Below the pieces are notes generated by a model. It saw only the letters and a program-made list of their open reading frames with translations, did not search any database and had not been told where the DNA came from. This document shows positions 1-10,800 of a stretch of 64,000 nt of DNA, in pieces (position 1 is the stretch's first letter; each line of letters begins with the position of its first letter). Source of the DNA: Hemerocallis citrina (Eukaryota > Streptophyta > Magnoliopsida > Asparagales > Asphodelaceae); the NCBI GenBank assembly GCA_017893485.1, contig JACEHZ010000596.1:496001-560000 (forward strand), written 5' to 3'. Made by a program: the position numbers and the translations under genes.

Positions 1-370
1 CTTGTTGTTTAGTGTCCCCGGCGAGATCTGGGCCGTCTGATCAATATCTTACACGAAAGTTGAGGAGAAAGTGAGTTTTCTCCGTTTGTAGGGTCGAAAA
101 GGCACTTGCTCGGTCGCCGAACGGAGGCATGGAGTCTTAGCAGTCCGAGCGCCGTGGCGCGATCTGAGCCGTTGGATGGTGGCGCGCATCTCAAGACGGA
201 CACATTTCTCAAGAAAACACTATCTTGTCGTTTACTGTCCTCGGCGAGATCTGGGCCGTCTGATCGAGATCATGCACGAAAGTTGAGGAGAAAGTGAGTT
301 TTCTCCGTTTGCAGGATCGAAAAGGCACTTGCTCGGTCGCCGAACGGAGGCGTGGAGTCTCGGCAGTCCG
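1..370. repeat. Tandem repeat of about 223 bp (about 1.6 copies)
   Basis: The block starting at 1 recurs at about 224: both copies contain 'gagatctgggccgtctgatc' followed by a 'gttgaggagaaagtgagttt' stretch. Related copies lie at about 1890-2070 and 6770-6990, so the module flanks the 134-bp array and the antisense accessory gene. No coding signal is seen. It is probably distal untranslated sequence of element 1. Confidence 0.7.
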
Positions 371-599
371 AGCGCCGTGGCGCAATCTGTTTCGAGATGA
401 TCCTGTTCCCAATGGCATTAATGGTGCCCCAGGGTTAGTGCGGCGTTCCGCCTTCCCTAGGTCATTAAGGATGATTCCCTTAATTAATGCGTGGCGTTTC
501 AATTTTCGAGGTTCATAATGGCCAGATCTTGGAGGATAGCTTATAAGTATCCCACTCCCTTTGTCATTTCAATTGCAACAACGTAGAGTTTCATACCTC

Positions 600-1590
600 G
601 GAGGTATTTGCCTTGGGTAACTTCACCTTCGAGGTTCGGAAGGGTGGTCGCTCTTTTGCCTTGTTCTTCTCCCGTTCCTGACGGCCCCAACGTGGATGTC
701 AGGGTCGGGGGAGAATAAGGCAGTAGTGGCGACGACCGTAGTCCGGACTCGAGGGATGAGTTACTTCGGAAGGACGGGTGGTCGTTCTTCCACCATGGTC
801 CTCTCCTGACTCTGACTGCTCCATCGTGGGTGTTAGGGTCGGGGGGGATCATGGTGGAAGAGGTGATGACCCATGTCCGAATCCGAGGGGTGAGCCTGTT
901 CGGAAGAACGGGTGGTCACTCTTCCACCATGATCATCACCCGATTTTGACCGGCCCGATGTGGGTGTCAAGATCGGGGGTGGTCATGGTAGAAGGGGCGA
1001 TGACCCTAGTCCGGATCCGACGGAGGGGTTCATTTCGGAAGGACTGGTGGCCGTTCTTCCGCCCAAATCTTCTTCTGACTCTGGCGGCCCGGGTGAAGGT
1101 GTCAGGATCAGGGGAGATTTGGGCCGAAGGGTAGACCACCGAGGCTCGGATCTGAGGGGCCGTGTGTTTCGGAAGGACGGGGAGTCGCTCTTCTGCCAAG
1201 ATCTTCTCCTGACTCGGACGGCCCGGGTGGAGGTGTCAGGGTCAGGGGAGATCTTGGCAGAAGGGTTGACTGCCGAAGTCCAGATCCGAGGGGGCGATCC
1301 GCCTCGGTAGGACGGGTGGTCGTTCTTCTACCATGATCTTCTCTCGATTTTGACGGCCCCGGTGTGGGTGTCTGAATCGGAGGGTCATGGTAGAAGAGGT
1401 GATGACCCAAATCTGGCCCGAGGGAAGAGTTTGTTTCGGGAGGACGGGTGGTCGTTCTTCCACCGTGGTCTTCTCCCAATTCTGACTGCCCCGTTGTGGG
1501 TGTCAGGGTCGGGGAAGATCACGGTAGAAGAGGTGATGACCCAAGTCCGGGTCCGAGGGACTGCAGTGGCTTCGGAATGATGGGTCTTTT
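600..1590. repeat. Minisatellite, about 134-bp unit, about 7 copies
   Basis: A 'ggtggtcgttcttccacc'-like anchor recurs at about 648, 781, 915, 1050, 1184, 1319 and 1451, spaced 132-135 bp. Copies are diverged by substitutions. Open frames on both strands here simply follow the repeat. Bases 371-600 between this array and the 223-bp repeat are G+C-rich, and I see no gene there. Tandem repeats in the 3' untranslated part of Tat/Ogre-type elements are known from other plants. Confidence 0.85.
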
Positions 1591-2246
1591 CCCATCTCTG
1601 TCTTCCTTCCGGGCTGACGGCTTCCGATGGTTGCCAGCCCGAAGGAGTTAGAGATGGGGGGGTGCCGATCTGATTTTGACCGGGCCCCATGGGTCGGCGG
1701 AACACTGACCGAGACCTGGGGCCTGGGGGGCTCGCCGAAGGCGGTGCCTTAAAACTTTAAATCGAAATTTTTCCTGGTTTCTTCAGACAGAGTTGGGACG
1801 CCCGAGGGTACGATTATCCCAGTGACGTGGAGCAGCCAGAGCCGTCTGATGACATGGGGCGAGTGTAGGCAGTCCGAGCGACTTGACCCGATCTGGGCCG
1901 TTGGATGGCGACGCGTATCTCGAGACGGATACATTTCTCGAGAAAACACTATCTTGTCGTCTAGTGTCCTTGGCGAGATCTGGGCCGTCTGATTGAGATT
2001 TTACGCGAAAGTTGAGGAGAAAGTGAGTTTTCTCCGTTTGCCAGCTCGGAATGGTACTTGTTCGGCGGCCGACCGGGCTATTTGTAAGTGGGGTCGGATT
2101 GCGTGAAGTTCGGATTCAAATCCCGTTGCGCCGAGCTAGTTGACTTGGTGAAGAAGACAGAGTTGCGTTGGGCCTTCATGATGTTTCGAGAGCGGCCCAA
2201 GAGTCGCGCTCTTTTGTTTGGAAGTCCAAGGGACATTCCTTTTTAC
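1590..2246. other. Non-coding spacer with a third copy of the flanking module
   Basis: Bases 1890-2070 repeat the module seen at 160-360, including 'gatctgggccgttggatgg' and the 'gttgaggagaaagtgagttt' stretch. The rest is G+C-rich and shows no recognisable gene. It leads directly into the TATA box of the + strand accessory gene. Confidence 0.55.
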
Positions 2247-2253
2247 TATAAAT
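2247..2253 (+). promoter_or_regulatory. Putative TATA box of the antisense accessory gene (element 1)
   Basis: TATAAAT lies 180 bp upstream of the ATG at 2433. It is followed by a pyrimidine-rich leader with many 'ctctct' runs. Element 2 has a TATA box and the same kind of leader at a comparable distance before its accessory gene. Confidence 0.5.
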
Positions 2254-2432
2254 CTTCACCCCCCCTTAATCCAAGTCTCATTATTCACTTTTACTCTCTC
2301 TCTTCTGTTTTTACTTTTACCCTCGAAGTTTTTAGCTCCTTGGTGGCGCTGCTAGCTGTCGCGGCTTTCCGGCGAACTTTTTCGACCGTAGCTGTCACTT
2401 CGAGGTCAGTCTCTTTCCTCTCTCTTTTGAAA

Positions 2433-4473
2433 ATGGTTAAGATTATGTCTTCCGATGAGACCCCCGCTTCGGAGCAAGCCGTAAGCCGAGCGGGAAAAGG
2501 GAAGGAGATAGTGGAGCCGACCGATCAGAGCATCGTTCGGCCGGACAGAGAGGGTGAAGTAGCCGAACCACCTCAGGAGGTCGCGGCGGTGTCTCACAAG
2601 GGTAAGGCAGTGGTCACGATCGTCGAGACTCCGAAAACGGCGGGGGCATTCGGTCGGCAGCCCATTGCCCTGTCGAGCGTGGTGGCGTTCGGGACTACGC
2701 CGAGGATGTCTTGGAGAGGGTGACCCAAGGGACGGCCAAGTCGGTGGAGGAGAATGAACCGAGAGAGCTGTCCGAGGTGGACCATACCATCTCCTCGCTT
2801 ACGGAGGCTAATCTACATTTGATCCGAGAGGGATTTCGGATCCCCACCGAGTACGGGCTGCTACTCCCCGGGCCAGGCTTCCGAGCCAATACGAAGTCTT
2901 CGACAGATGTGTGCGTCTTTCCTGTCGACTCCCTGATCGCCGGGCTTCGCTTCCCCCTCCACCCGTTTATAATTGACGTCTTGAATTGGTATGGTTTGAG
3001 CCCTGCCCAGCTGATGCCGAACACCTGGAGACACGTCATGGTGTTCCTACTCCGGTGCAAAGAGGTCGGTGTTGTGCCGAGCATGTTTCTCTTCCGGAGC
3101 CTCTACCGACCCTGTCAGCCGAGCCGAAACGTGCAGAGGTTCTATCTTTCGCCACGGACGGGCGTGAAGTTGGTCGAGAACCCGGACTCGATCAAATACT
3201 GGAAGGAGAAGTATTTCATTATCCGGGCTCCCACGCCGTGGGTGATCCCGATAGTTTGGGCGAAGGATGGGCTGCCGAAGCGAGCTAAGAAGGAGCCGGC
3301 GTTGAGTGACGAGGAAGCAGAGGTCCTCAAGAAGCTCCTCGCTCTGCCAGCGTTAAGCTGGAAAGAAATCACCGAAGAGGCTCTGTTTCGAGGGGGTCTC
3401 AGTCCGATCGACCCTAGTATGCTTCTGGTATTTATATTCTTTGCTCAAAGTTTATGAAAATTTTTCTAAGTCTCTTCATTCGGCCTGTGCAGAGACAATG
3501 AAGATGGATTATAAGGCTCTAATGGTGAAGGCGCAGGAGACGAGGAAAAAGAGACCCTCTGCAGGGCCTCAGGGCGGCCGAGCTTCGAAGATGCCTTCGG
3601 TCGCGAAGCCTACCGACCAGCCGAAGGTTGTGGTGCCGGAGGCTGGTTCCGAGCAGGGGGAGGTCATGGTCCTCGACCCTCCTACCTCGGGCGCGCCGAC
3701 ACCGACCTCGAAGGGGGATGCTCCCGATTCGTCGAGCGATGCGTTCGGCGTGAAGGAGGTGCTGTCCCTCCAAGTTCCGCCCCTCACTGCCGAGGCGGAG
3801 AAGATCTTGATCGAGCGTCATAAGCAGATCTTCGTCCCTGACTGGCAGGTGATGAATGTCGACGGCTTCTTGGGCGACAGCAATATTTGCATGGAAGCGG
3901 TGAGGCACCTGCCGACCCCAAAGGATCGAGCGACCCTAAAGGCCGGGCTAGCAGGGGACGCCGCAATGCAGATCGCTCGGAACACCATGTCGGTAAGTGG
4001 GCCGAGCTCTTCTTCATTGAAACTTTTTCTGAGATTTTTCTAAGTTCTTGGGGTCGGGTTCTAATTGGTTGTCCTCTTTTCAGACCCTCTGCCACTTCAA
4101 CTTCCTGCTCGAGGAGTTTGCAAGCAAGGAACAGGAGCATGAGTGGGAGAGGGTGGAGCGTGTCAAGACCTCAAAGCTGCTTGATGCTGAGCAACTCCTC
4201 TCGACAAAGAGGGGTGCCGAGGTGGCCGGGCTGGAGAAGCAGCTGGCCGATGCCATTCAGCTGTCGAAGGACACGGCAGCCAAGCTCGAGGCGTCGGAGA
4301 AGGAGGCTGCCGAACTGAAGGGGGAGCTGGCCAATGCCCGTTCGGAAGTGGAGAGGGCTCGGAAGAGGGCCGAGAAGATTATGGCCAAACACCGGTCCAA
4401 GGTGAAGAAGGTGAAGAAGGCCGTGCAGGAGGAGGCCGTCCAACACATGTTCAAGAACATGGAGGACGCATAA
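2433..4473 (+). pseudogene. Antisense accessory gene of Tat element 1: Transposase_28-like ('putative gypsy type transposon') protein with coiled-coil tail
   Basis: Starts at ATG 2433 after a TATA box and CT-rich leader. The first exon carries an acidic low-complexity head (to about 2690), then a shift of reading frame. Next comes a conserved block (about 2711-3427) with 'GLRFPLHPFIIDVLNWYGL' and 'NPDSIKYWKEKYFIIRAP'. This block resembles proteins annotated in plant genomes as 'putative gypsy type transposon' (Pfam Transposase_28). Likely introns are 3428-3492 (GT...CAG) and 3993-4083 (GTAAGT...TTTTCAG). The last exon, 4084-4473, is Lys/Glu/Ala-rich and predicted coiled coil, ending at a TAA. 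It runs opposite to the element's own gag-pol. Function unknown. Called a pseudogene because of the frameshift near 2690, though an unrecognised splice there is possible. Confidence 0.6.
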
Positions 4474-4976
4474 GGTCGAGCCCTGCTACATGTTGCGGCC
4501 AGGAATCCGGGTTTCGACACGTCTTCCTACCGTTTCTACGACCCCGTGGAGGGGGAGGAGGAGGTTCCCCAGGGGATGCTCGACCCCGAGGGGGAGACGG
4601 AGGGTGTCGAGGGCCCGGATGAGACCGAGGCCGAGGATGAAGAGGGGGCGACTCTGAAGAGGAGAGTGAGAGCGAAGACGGAGACGAGGGCGATGCCGAG
4701 GACAAGGCCGAGGGGTCGACGGACCCGAACGGCAAAAAGGTCGACCCCTGACTCGGTTGCCTCTTTTAGTGTTTCGTTGTCTCGTTTCTTCTCTTCCTTT
4801 TTTTTTGTAAGCCTAACCGCGGACTGGCCACCGCTCTTGTAAAACCTTCTCCTTGGTTTTGAATGAAAATATTTTGTTTGGCCAAAATTTGTCCAAGTGT
4901 TGAGTCTCGGATTTGTGTATGATTAGTTGTAGATGTTTCCAAGTGTTGGCCCATCGGATTTATCTCTGCTTTTCAG
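4474..4976 (+). other. Acidic tail and 3'-end-like sequence of the accessory region, module A
   Basis: After the stop at 4473 the frame stays open and acidic (Glu-rich, about 4540-4750). It then turns into T-rich DNA with 'gaatgaaaat' and two copies of 'ccaagtgttg' (about 4892 and 4939). A pyrimidine-tract acceptor 'tttcag' at about 4971-4976 precedes the next coiled-coil exon. It could be a 3' UTR or an intron. Confidence 0.4.
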
Positions 4977-5790
4977 GTGAGGTTCGGTCCGATCACGGAG
5001 GTTTCGTACCTCCGTAAAGAGCTGGCCAAGACGAAGCGAGAGCTGTCACTGAGCCATGATAAGCGCTTTTACTTATTTCTGGAACTGGGGGAGATAAAGG
5101 CACTGGCCAGGGGGCAGTGTTGCGAGTTGACGCAGCTACGAAAACGACCCCCTATTCCTATTCTTGAGGACGAGGTCGAGCGGCTTAGTGGGGAGCTTGT
5201 CGTCGCCGAGCAGAAGAACGAAGAACTCTCGGCCAAGATCCGACACTTGGAGGCAGCGGGGCGAAGTCGTTCGGCAGAGGAAGAGAAGCTTGCTTCCGAG
5301 CTGGAGAAGGTGTCGTCTGAGCGCAAGAAGCTGCTAGCCGAGGTCGACAAGCTTAGGAGGATTACGATAGATAGGGGAATCGAGGCCACCCATTATCGAC
5401 GGCTGGCGACCGATAGCGCTAACGCCTCGGGCTCGTCGAGGCTCCCGCGTCTGAAGAGGCTGGCAAAGGATGACGCGTTGAGGGATAGAATCATCGAACT
5501 GGAGGAAGAGGTCGCGTCGCTCAAGCCCCTACCCGAGAGAGCCAACGTCCGCAGTACATCGTGTACCCGCGAGAGAGCGAGAGAGGAATTACATTTTACG
5601 AACTTGCGACACGTCTGCCCGTGGTTAGGCGGAGCCCTGCCGACGCTCAGAGTAGCGTGGCCGTCTCGTCGAGCGGAGCCTCGGTCGGCACCACAATTAG
5701 GGTCAGCAACGAAGGGGGATCACGTTTCGTGGGTTTAGGATCGAGTTCGGAGGGCAGGCCTCGTCATCCTCGCGTTTCCTTAAACTGAAG
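4977..5790 (+). pseudogene. Second coiled-coil coding module of the antisense accessory region (module B)
   Basis: An open frame begins right after a 'gcttttcag' acceptor and runs to 5738. It is rich in Glu, Lys, Leu and Arg with heptad-like spacing, for example 'VERLSGELVVAEQKNEELS', so a long coiled coil is likely. The C-terminal part (after about 5560) loses this character; a second frame (5561-5788) takes over, suggesting a frameshift. No enzyme motif is seen. It resembles the tail modules at 4084-4473 and 6001-6454. It may be an extra 3' exon or a duplicated gene end. Confidence 0.45.
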
Positions 5791-6000
5791 CGTTCCCCTT
5801 CCGAAGAGGCCCTGATCATATCGTTTTATGCGTTTTTTTTTTTTTTTTTGGCTATTGTAAAGACTCAATTGTGGGGTCGGTCCGGCCGTCTGTAACACTA
5901 TTATATCTGAATATGAATCTGAAAGTTTGTTTAGAAAATTCCCAAGTGTTGGACTTCAGCAGTGTATTGAAATTTTGCTATTCGTTTTCCCTTCTTTTCA
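5791..6000 (+). other. T-rich 3'-end-like spacer between modules B and C
   Basis: Contains a run of 18 T's at about 5832, 'gaatatgaatctgaaag', another 'ccaagtgttgg' at about 5941, and a pyrimidine-rich acceptor ending 'ttcttttcag' at 6000. The layout repeats that of 4760-4976. Confidence 0.4.
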
Positions 6001-6454
6001 GCTCGTGGTGACAATCCAGGACTCGGATTCCAACAGCTCGGATGATGCCGCTGAAACCGAGGTAGCTTCAGGGGCGATGAAGTCTCGCCCGTCGGAGTAC
6101 CGAGAGCAGCTTCATGGCGTCGAGCTGAAGCTGCACCGAGCTGAGAGCGAGCGGGCCCACCTCCAGTCCGTCCTCGGCCAACGAGATGCCGAGATCCAAC
6201 GTCTGGAGAATAGGATCGTCGAGGCGACTTCTGTAAGGGAGGACAAAGATTCGCAATCTTCTTTTAGCAGTGCTCTTCGGGTTCAGTGTATTCGACACAA
6301 TCAGTCGAAAATAATTGCTGAGTGAGATGATTTGGTCTATGAGATCCATCATTTGCAGACCGAGGAGGCGAAGCTCCGGAAAGAAGTGGAGGAGCTTTCG
6401 GCCGAAGTGGATGGGCTGGGGACCGAACAGATCAGTGAAGACATTTTTGTTTGA
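6001..6454 (+). pseudogene. Third coiled-coil coding module of the antisense accessory region (module C)
   Basis: Follows a 'cttttcag' acceptor. The first part has an acidic Ser/Asp stretch, then a coiled coil ('LHGVELKLHRAESERAHLQ'). A likely intron runs from GTAAGG at about 6233 to TTTGCAG at about 6359. A short exon then continues the coiled coil and stops near 6454. A 'ccaagtgttg' motif and 'aataaaa' (about 6544) follow, as expected of a transcript end. No known domain. With modules A and B it forms three coiled-coil exons, each followed by the same 3' motif. Confidence 0.42.
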
Positions 6455-6539
6455 GTACCAAGTGTTGTGGGTCGGCGCTGTATTTTTGTTTTCTAATACT
6501 TTGTGACCAATGAAAGATTGCTTTGTATTATGCCCAGAC

Positions 6540-6551
6540 TATTAATAAAAT
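6540..6551 (+). terminator. Candidate polyadenylation signal of the accessory region
   Basis: 'attaataaaatt' lies about 90 bp after the last coiled-coil exon, downstream of 'aatgaaagattgc'. It is the best poly(A)-signal match in this part; cleavage site not determinable. Confidence 0.35.
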
Positions 6552-6684
6552 TTCTTTCGAGAATTAGCGCTTTTCTTGTTGCTCTGCGTATCTATCTCGC
6601 ATGTAAGCGTGTTGGTCACTTCGAGGATTTCGAGCCGAGCGTATTAATGCCGTCGGTAAGTCTGTCAAGCCGAAGCAGTTCTTA

Positions 6685-6990
6685 TGAGAACACTATCTTG
6701 TCGTTTAGTGACTCTGACAAGATCCGGACCGTTGGATTATGGCACAAATCTCGAGGCGGCTTAGTTCCCAAGAAAATGCTATCTTGTCGTTCAGTGCTGT
6801 TGGCAAGATCTGGGCCGTTGGATGATGGCACGAATCTCGAGGCGGCTCAGTTCCCAAGAAAACGTTATCTTGTCATTTAGCGCTGTTGGCAAGATCTGGG
6901 CCGTCTGATCGAGATCCGACGCGAAAGTTGAGGAGAAAGAGCGTTTTTTCCGTTTGCAGGTTCGGAAAGGCCCCTGCTCGGTAGCCGACC
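6685..6990. repeat. Tandem repeat of about 85 bp (about 3 copies)
   Basis: The 'ctatcttgtcgttta' anchor recurs at about 6692, 6778 and 6864, each followed by 'aagatc(t/c)gg(g/a)ccgttgga'. The last copy merges into the module also found at 224-360 and 1940-2070. Confidence 0.75.
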
Positions 6991-7119
6991 GAAGGCATGG
7001 GGTTTCGGGTTTCGGCTTCGAGACAGGATGGCTCAGATTTGGGGCCGAACAGTGCTTCGGTCTCCTACTTCTTACGAAGTTGAGGGGTGAGCCGAGCTGT
7101 TTTTCCTTCGTGGGACTCG

Positions 7120-7690
7120 TTGGTCATAGCATGTGTTCGACGGTTGTGGGAGCAATTCTGAACGGTGGTCCACTCCTAGTCTGCTGTGAGGCAAGCTTGG
7201 GGAGTAGAATGAAACCAAGTGTTGGACTCCGGAACCATCAGTGTAGTTCAACGGTTGTGGGAGAAATTCCGAACGGCGATCTACCTCTGGCTCATCCGGG
7301 GGCGAGCCGAGGAGGTAAAGTCGAGCCGAGTGTTGGACTCCGAACCATCGGTGTAGTTCAACGGTTGTGGGAGCAATTCCGAACGGCGATCTACCTCTAG
7401 CTCGTCCGGGGGCGAGCCGAGGAGGTAAAGTCGAGCCGAGTGTTGGACTCCGAACCATCGGTGTAGTTCAACGGTTGTGGGAGCAATTCCGAACGGCGAT
7501 CTACCTCTGGCTCGTCCGGGGGCGAGCCGAGGAGGTAAAGTCGAGCCGAGTGTTGGACTCCGAACCATCGGTGTTAGTTCAACGGTTGTGGAGGCAGTCC
7601 TATACGGCGATCTACCTCTGGCTCCTCCAGGGACGAGCCGAGGGGGAAAAGTCGAGCCGGACATTGGACCCCGAACCATTGGTTGAGAAA
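7120..7690. repeat. Minisatellite, about 110-bp unit, about 5 copies
   Basis: 'gtagttcaacggttgtggga' recurs at about 7243, 7353 and 7463, with diverged copies at about 7133 and 7573. Units 3 and 4 are almost identical, which points to recent unequal exchange. Each unit contains 'gagtgttggactccg(g)aacc', related to the 'ccaagtgttgg' motif of the accessory gene. It sits between the end of pol and the antisense gene. Open frames crossing it on both strands are repeat artefacts. Confidence 0.9.
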
Positions 7691-7849
7691 AGCAAAAACA
7701 AGGGATAGAGGCGGAGAGGTGCAAACAAATTTATAAGCATGAAAGGTCATTCTTTATTAATAATCGACGGCGAACCGTTTTTACATATTACAACTTATGA
7801 AATAGATTACAAGTTTGAAGGAGAGGAATGGCTCGATATCCTGCGATAC

Positions 7850-10800
7850 TTAGAGTGGCGCCGGGGTGCTCTCTTGGTATTTCAGGAGGTGGTCGGCATT
7901 CCAGGTCCTCGGAATCTCTCTGCCTTCTAGATCTTCCAGACGATATGCTCTGGGCCAAACTACCCTTGTGATTTTGTAAGGCCCTTCCCAGTTCGGAGCC
8001 AGCTTGCTCCTCTGGCTGGGGAAGGATATGGCCAGTTTTCTCAATACCAAATCCCCTTGCTTAAGGTTGGTGGGTCGGACCTTCCTATTGTATGCCAACT
8101 CAACCCTTCTTCGGTAACTTTGCTACTGAATTGACGCTCTTTCCCTGTGCTCATCTACCAGATCTAAGCTTGCTCTGAGGTCTCTGGCGTTCTGCTCCTC
8201 ATCGTAGGCCGCAAGGCGAGGAGAGGGTATGCCGACCTCGAGGGGTATCACCGCCTCGGACCCGTAGGTGAGGTTGAAAGGGGACTCACCTGTAGGGGTC
8301 CGCTTGCTCGTGCGGTAGTTCCATAGAACGTTGGGAAGTTGGTCGACCCATAAACCTTTGGCACTTTTGTCCAGCCTTTTCTTGATGCCTATGAGGATCT
8401 GTCGATTGGCGTTTTCTGCATGTCCGTTCGACTGGGGGTGGGAAATGGACGAGAAGCGCTGCTGGATGGCAAGGTCGTCGCACAGAGCTCGGAATGCCGC
8501 GCCAGTGAACTGAGTCCCGTTGTCCGTCACAAGGACACGGGGGACGCCGAACCGACAAATAACGCTCTTCCAGAAGAATTGAAGCACTTTGTTCTCGGTT
8601 ATAGTGGCGAGGGGCTCGGCCTCGATCCACTTCGAGAAGTAGTCAATGGCAACCACCAAGAACTTGAACTGGCCGGAAGCCGGAGGGAAGGGCCCTAGTA
8701 AATCCCACATTGCAAAGGGAATGGGACTTGATAGGGAGGCAAGGTTGGCTTGTGGGAGCCGACGGATGTTGGAGTGTCTCTGGCAAGAGTTACATTGCCG
8801 AACATGTCGCTCGGCGTCTTGAAGGAGGGTCGGCCAGAAGTATCCATAATTCAAAGCTTTCTTGGCCAAGGACCTGGATCCAGAATGTGCCCCGCCGATG
8901 CCTTCGTGGAGCTCTTGTTAGTCGGCCTGTTCTGGGGAGAGGCACCTTAGGTACGGTCGGCCGTCTATTTGAGAGAAGGAACGTTTGTACAGGATGCCCT
9001 CGATCAAGACATACCGCTCGACCCGGGTTCTGACTCGGCGTGCTTCTTTGGGATCCTCGGGCAGGAGCCCATCCCTTAAGAATTCCACCAACTGCTTCAT
9101 CCAATTATCTTGCAGCATGACCGGCAACGACTCCACCGGGCCGGATGTCTCGTCTTCTATGCTCGGCTTAGAGAGGACCTCGATCAGAACGGTCTGTTCA
9201 AGACCTTGTAGGGATGACGAGGCCAACTTGGAGAGGGCATCGGCCTGCGAATTCTCCTCACGAGGGACCCGTTGGATGAGCGCTTCTTCGAACCGGCTCA
9301 TGAGGGCCCAGACCTTAGCGAGGTACTTCGCCATTCGCTCATCTCGGGCCTTGTATTCGCCCAAGACTTGGTTCACGATAAGCTGGGAATCGCTGTGGAT
9401 TTGGAGGCGCTGCGCTCCAGCACTTCGTGCAAGTCCGAGACCAGCAATGAGGGCTTCGTACTCCGCCTCATTATTGGAGGCCTTGAAGTTCATACGGATC
9501 GCGTACTGGAGGACGAAGTCGTCAGGACCGTTCAGGATAATACCGGCGCCGCTCCCTTCGCTACAGGAGGAGCCGTCCACAAAGACCGTCCAAATGGGGG
9601 GTCCATTCGGGACGTGGCTGACTTCAGGGATGGTGGACTCTACGATGAAGTCGGCGAGGGCGTGTGCTTTAATTGTCGTCCGAGGCTGGTAAGAGATGTC
9701 ATGTTGACTCAGCTCTATGGACCACTTCATTAGCCGGCCCGAGGTCTCAGGCTTGTGGAGGATTTGCTTTAGAGGTTGGTCGGTGAGGACAACGACCGAG
9801 TGGGATTGAAAGTACGGTCGGAGCTTCCTCACCGCCATGACCAGGGCGTATGCCATCTTCTCTATCTTCGGATAGCGGAGCTCGGTGTCCCGAAGCACTT
9901 TGCTCACGTAGTAGATTGGCCTTTGGGCCCGGTCCTCCTCCCTCACCAAAACAGCACTCAGGGTCTGCTCGGAGGCAGCCAAGTAGATGAAGAGAGTTTC
10001 CCCCGGGACAGGTTTGCTGAGCAGAGGGGGGTTCACCAGGTAGGCCTTCAGTTGGTCGAATGATTCCTATTGTGGTTGGCCCCACTCAAAACCCTTAGTC
10101 CCCCTGAGTGCTTTGAAGAGGGGGAGGCACTTTTCTCCAGATTTCGAGAGGAATCTGCTGATAGCTGCGAGCCGACCAGTCAGCTTCTGCACCTCCTTGA
10201 CGTTCCGGGGCGGGGCCATGTCTAGGATGGCCTTGATCTTCTCGGGATTTGCTTCGATCCCTCGCTGGCTTACCATAAAGCTGAGGAACTTCCCCGATGA
10301 GACCCCGAACGCGCACTTGTTCGGGTTCAGCCGCATGTTGTGCTTCCTTAACACGCCGAATGCCTCCTGGAGGTCGGCAACGTGGTCAGTCCCTCGGATG
10401 CTCTTGACGAGCATGTCATCGACGTACACCTCCATGTTGCGGCCTATCTGGATCTGGAATACCTTGTTGATGAGGCGCTGGTAGGTGGCGCCGGCGTTCT
10501 TCAACCCGAATGGCATGACCCTGTAGCAGTAGAGGCCCTGGTCGGTGATGAAGGAGGTCTTCGGAATGTCCGGAGGAAACATTCAGATCTGATTATAGCC
10601 GGAGAAGGCGTCCATGAAGTTGAGTAGCTCATGGCCCGAGGTGGCGTCAATGAGTGTTCAATGTTTGGCAGAGGGAACGGATCCTTCGGACACGCCTTGT
10701 TTAGGTCAGTGAAGTCGATGCATATCCTCCAAGAGCCATTGGACTTCTTGACCATTACAACGTTGGAGAGACACTCAGGATAGTTTACTTCTTGTATGAA

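Noticed and set aside
778..1705. Overlapping frames of 60-120 residues on both strands
   Set aside because: All follow the 134-bp minisatellite and are open only because stops are rare in G+C-rich repeats.
1..2000. 3' LTR of Tat element 1
   Set aside because: Looked for matches to 13650-14394, including TGTTACC/GGTAACA ends and the TATAAATACC context; none seen.
7120..7690. Regularly spaced repeats resembling a CRISPR array
   Set aside because: Units are head-to-tail with no unique spacers, in a plant nuclear genome.
7072..7724. Frames with repeated Arg-Ser-Pro blocks
   Set aside because: Translation of the 110-bp minisatellite.
8710..9733. Long + strand frames in this interval
   Set aside because: Antisense shadows of the Tat integrase and RNase H; the - strand protein has clear motifs.
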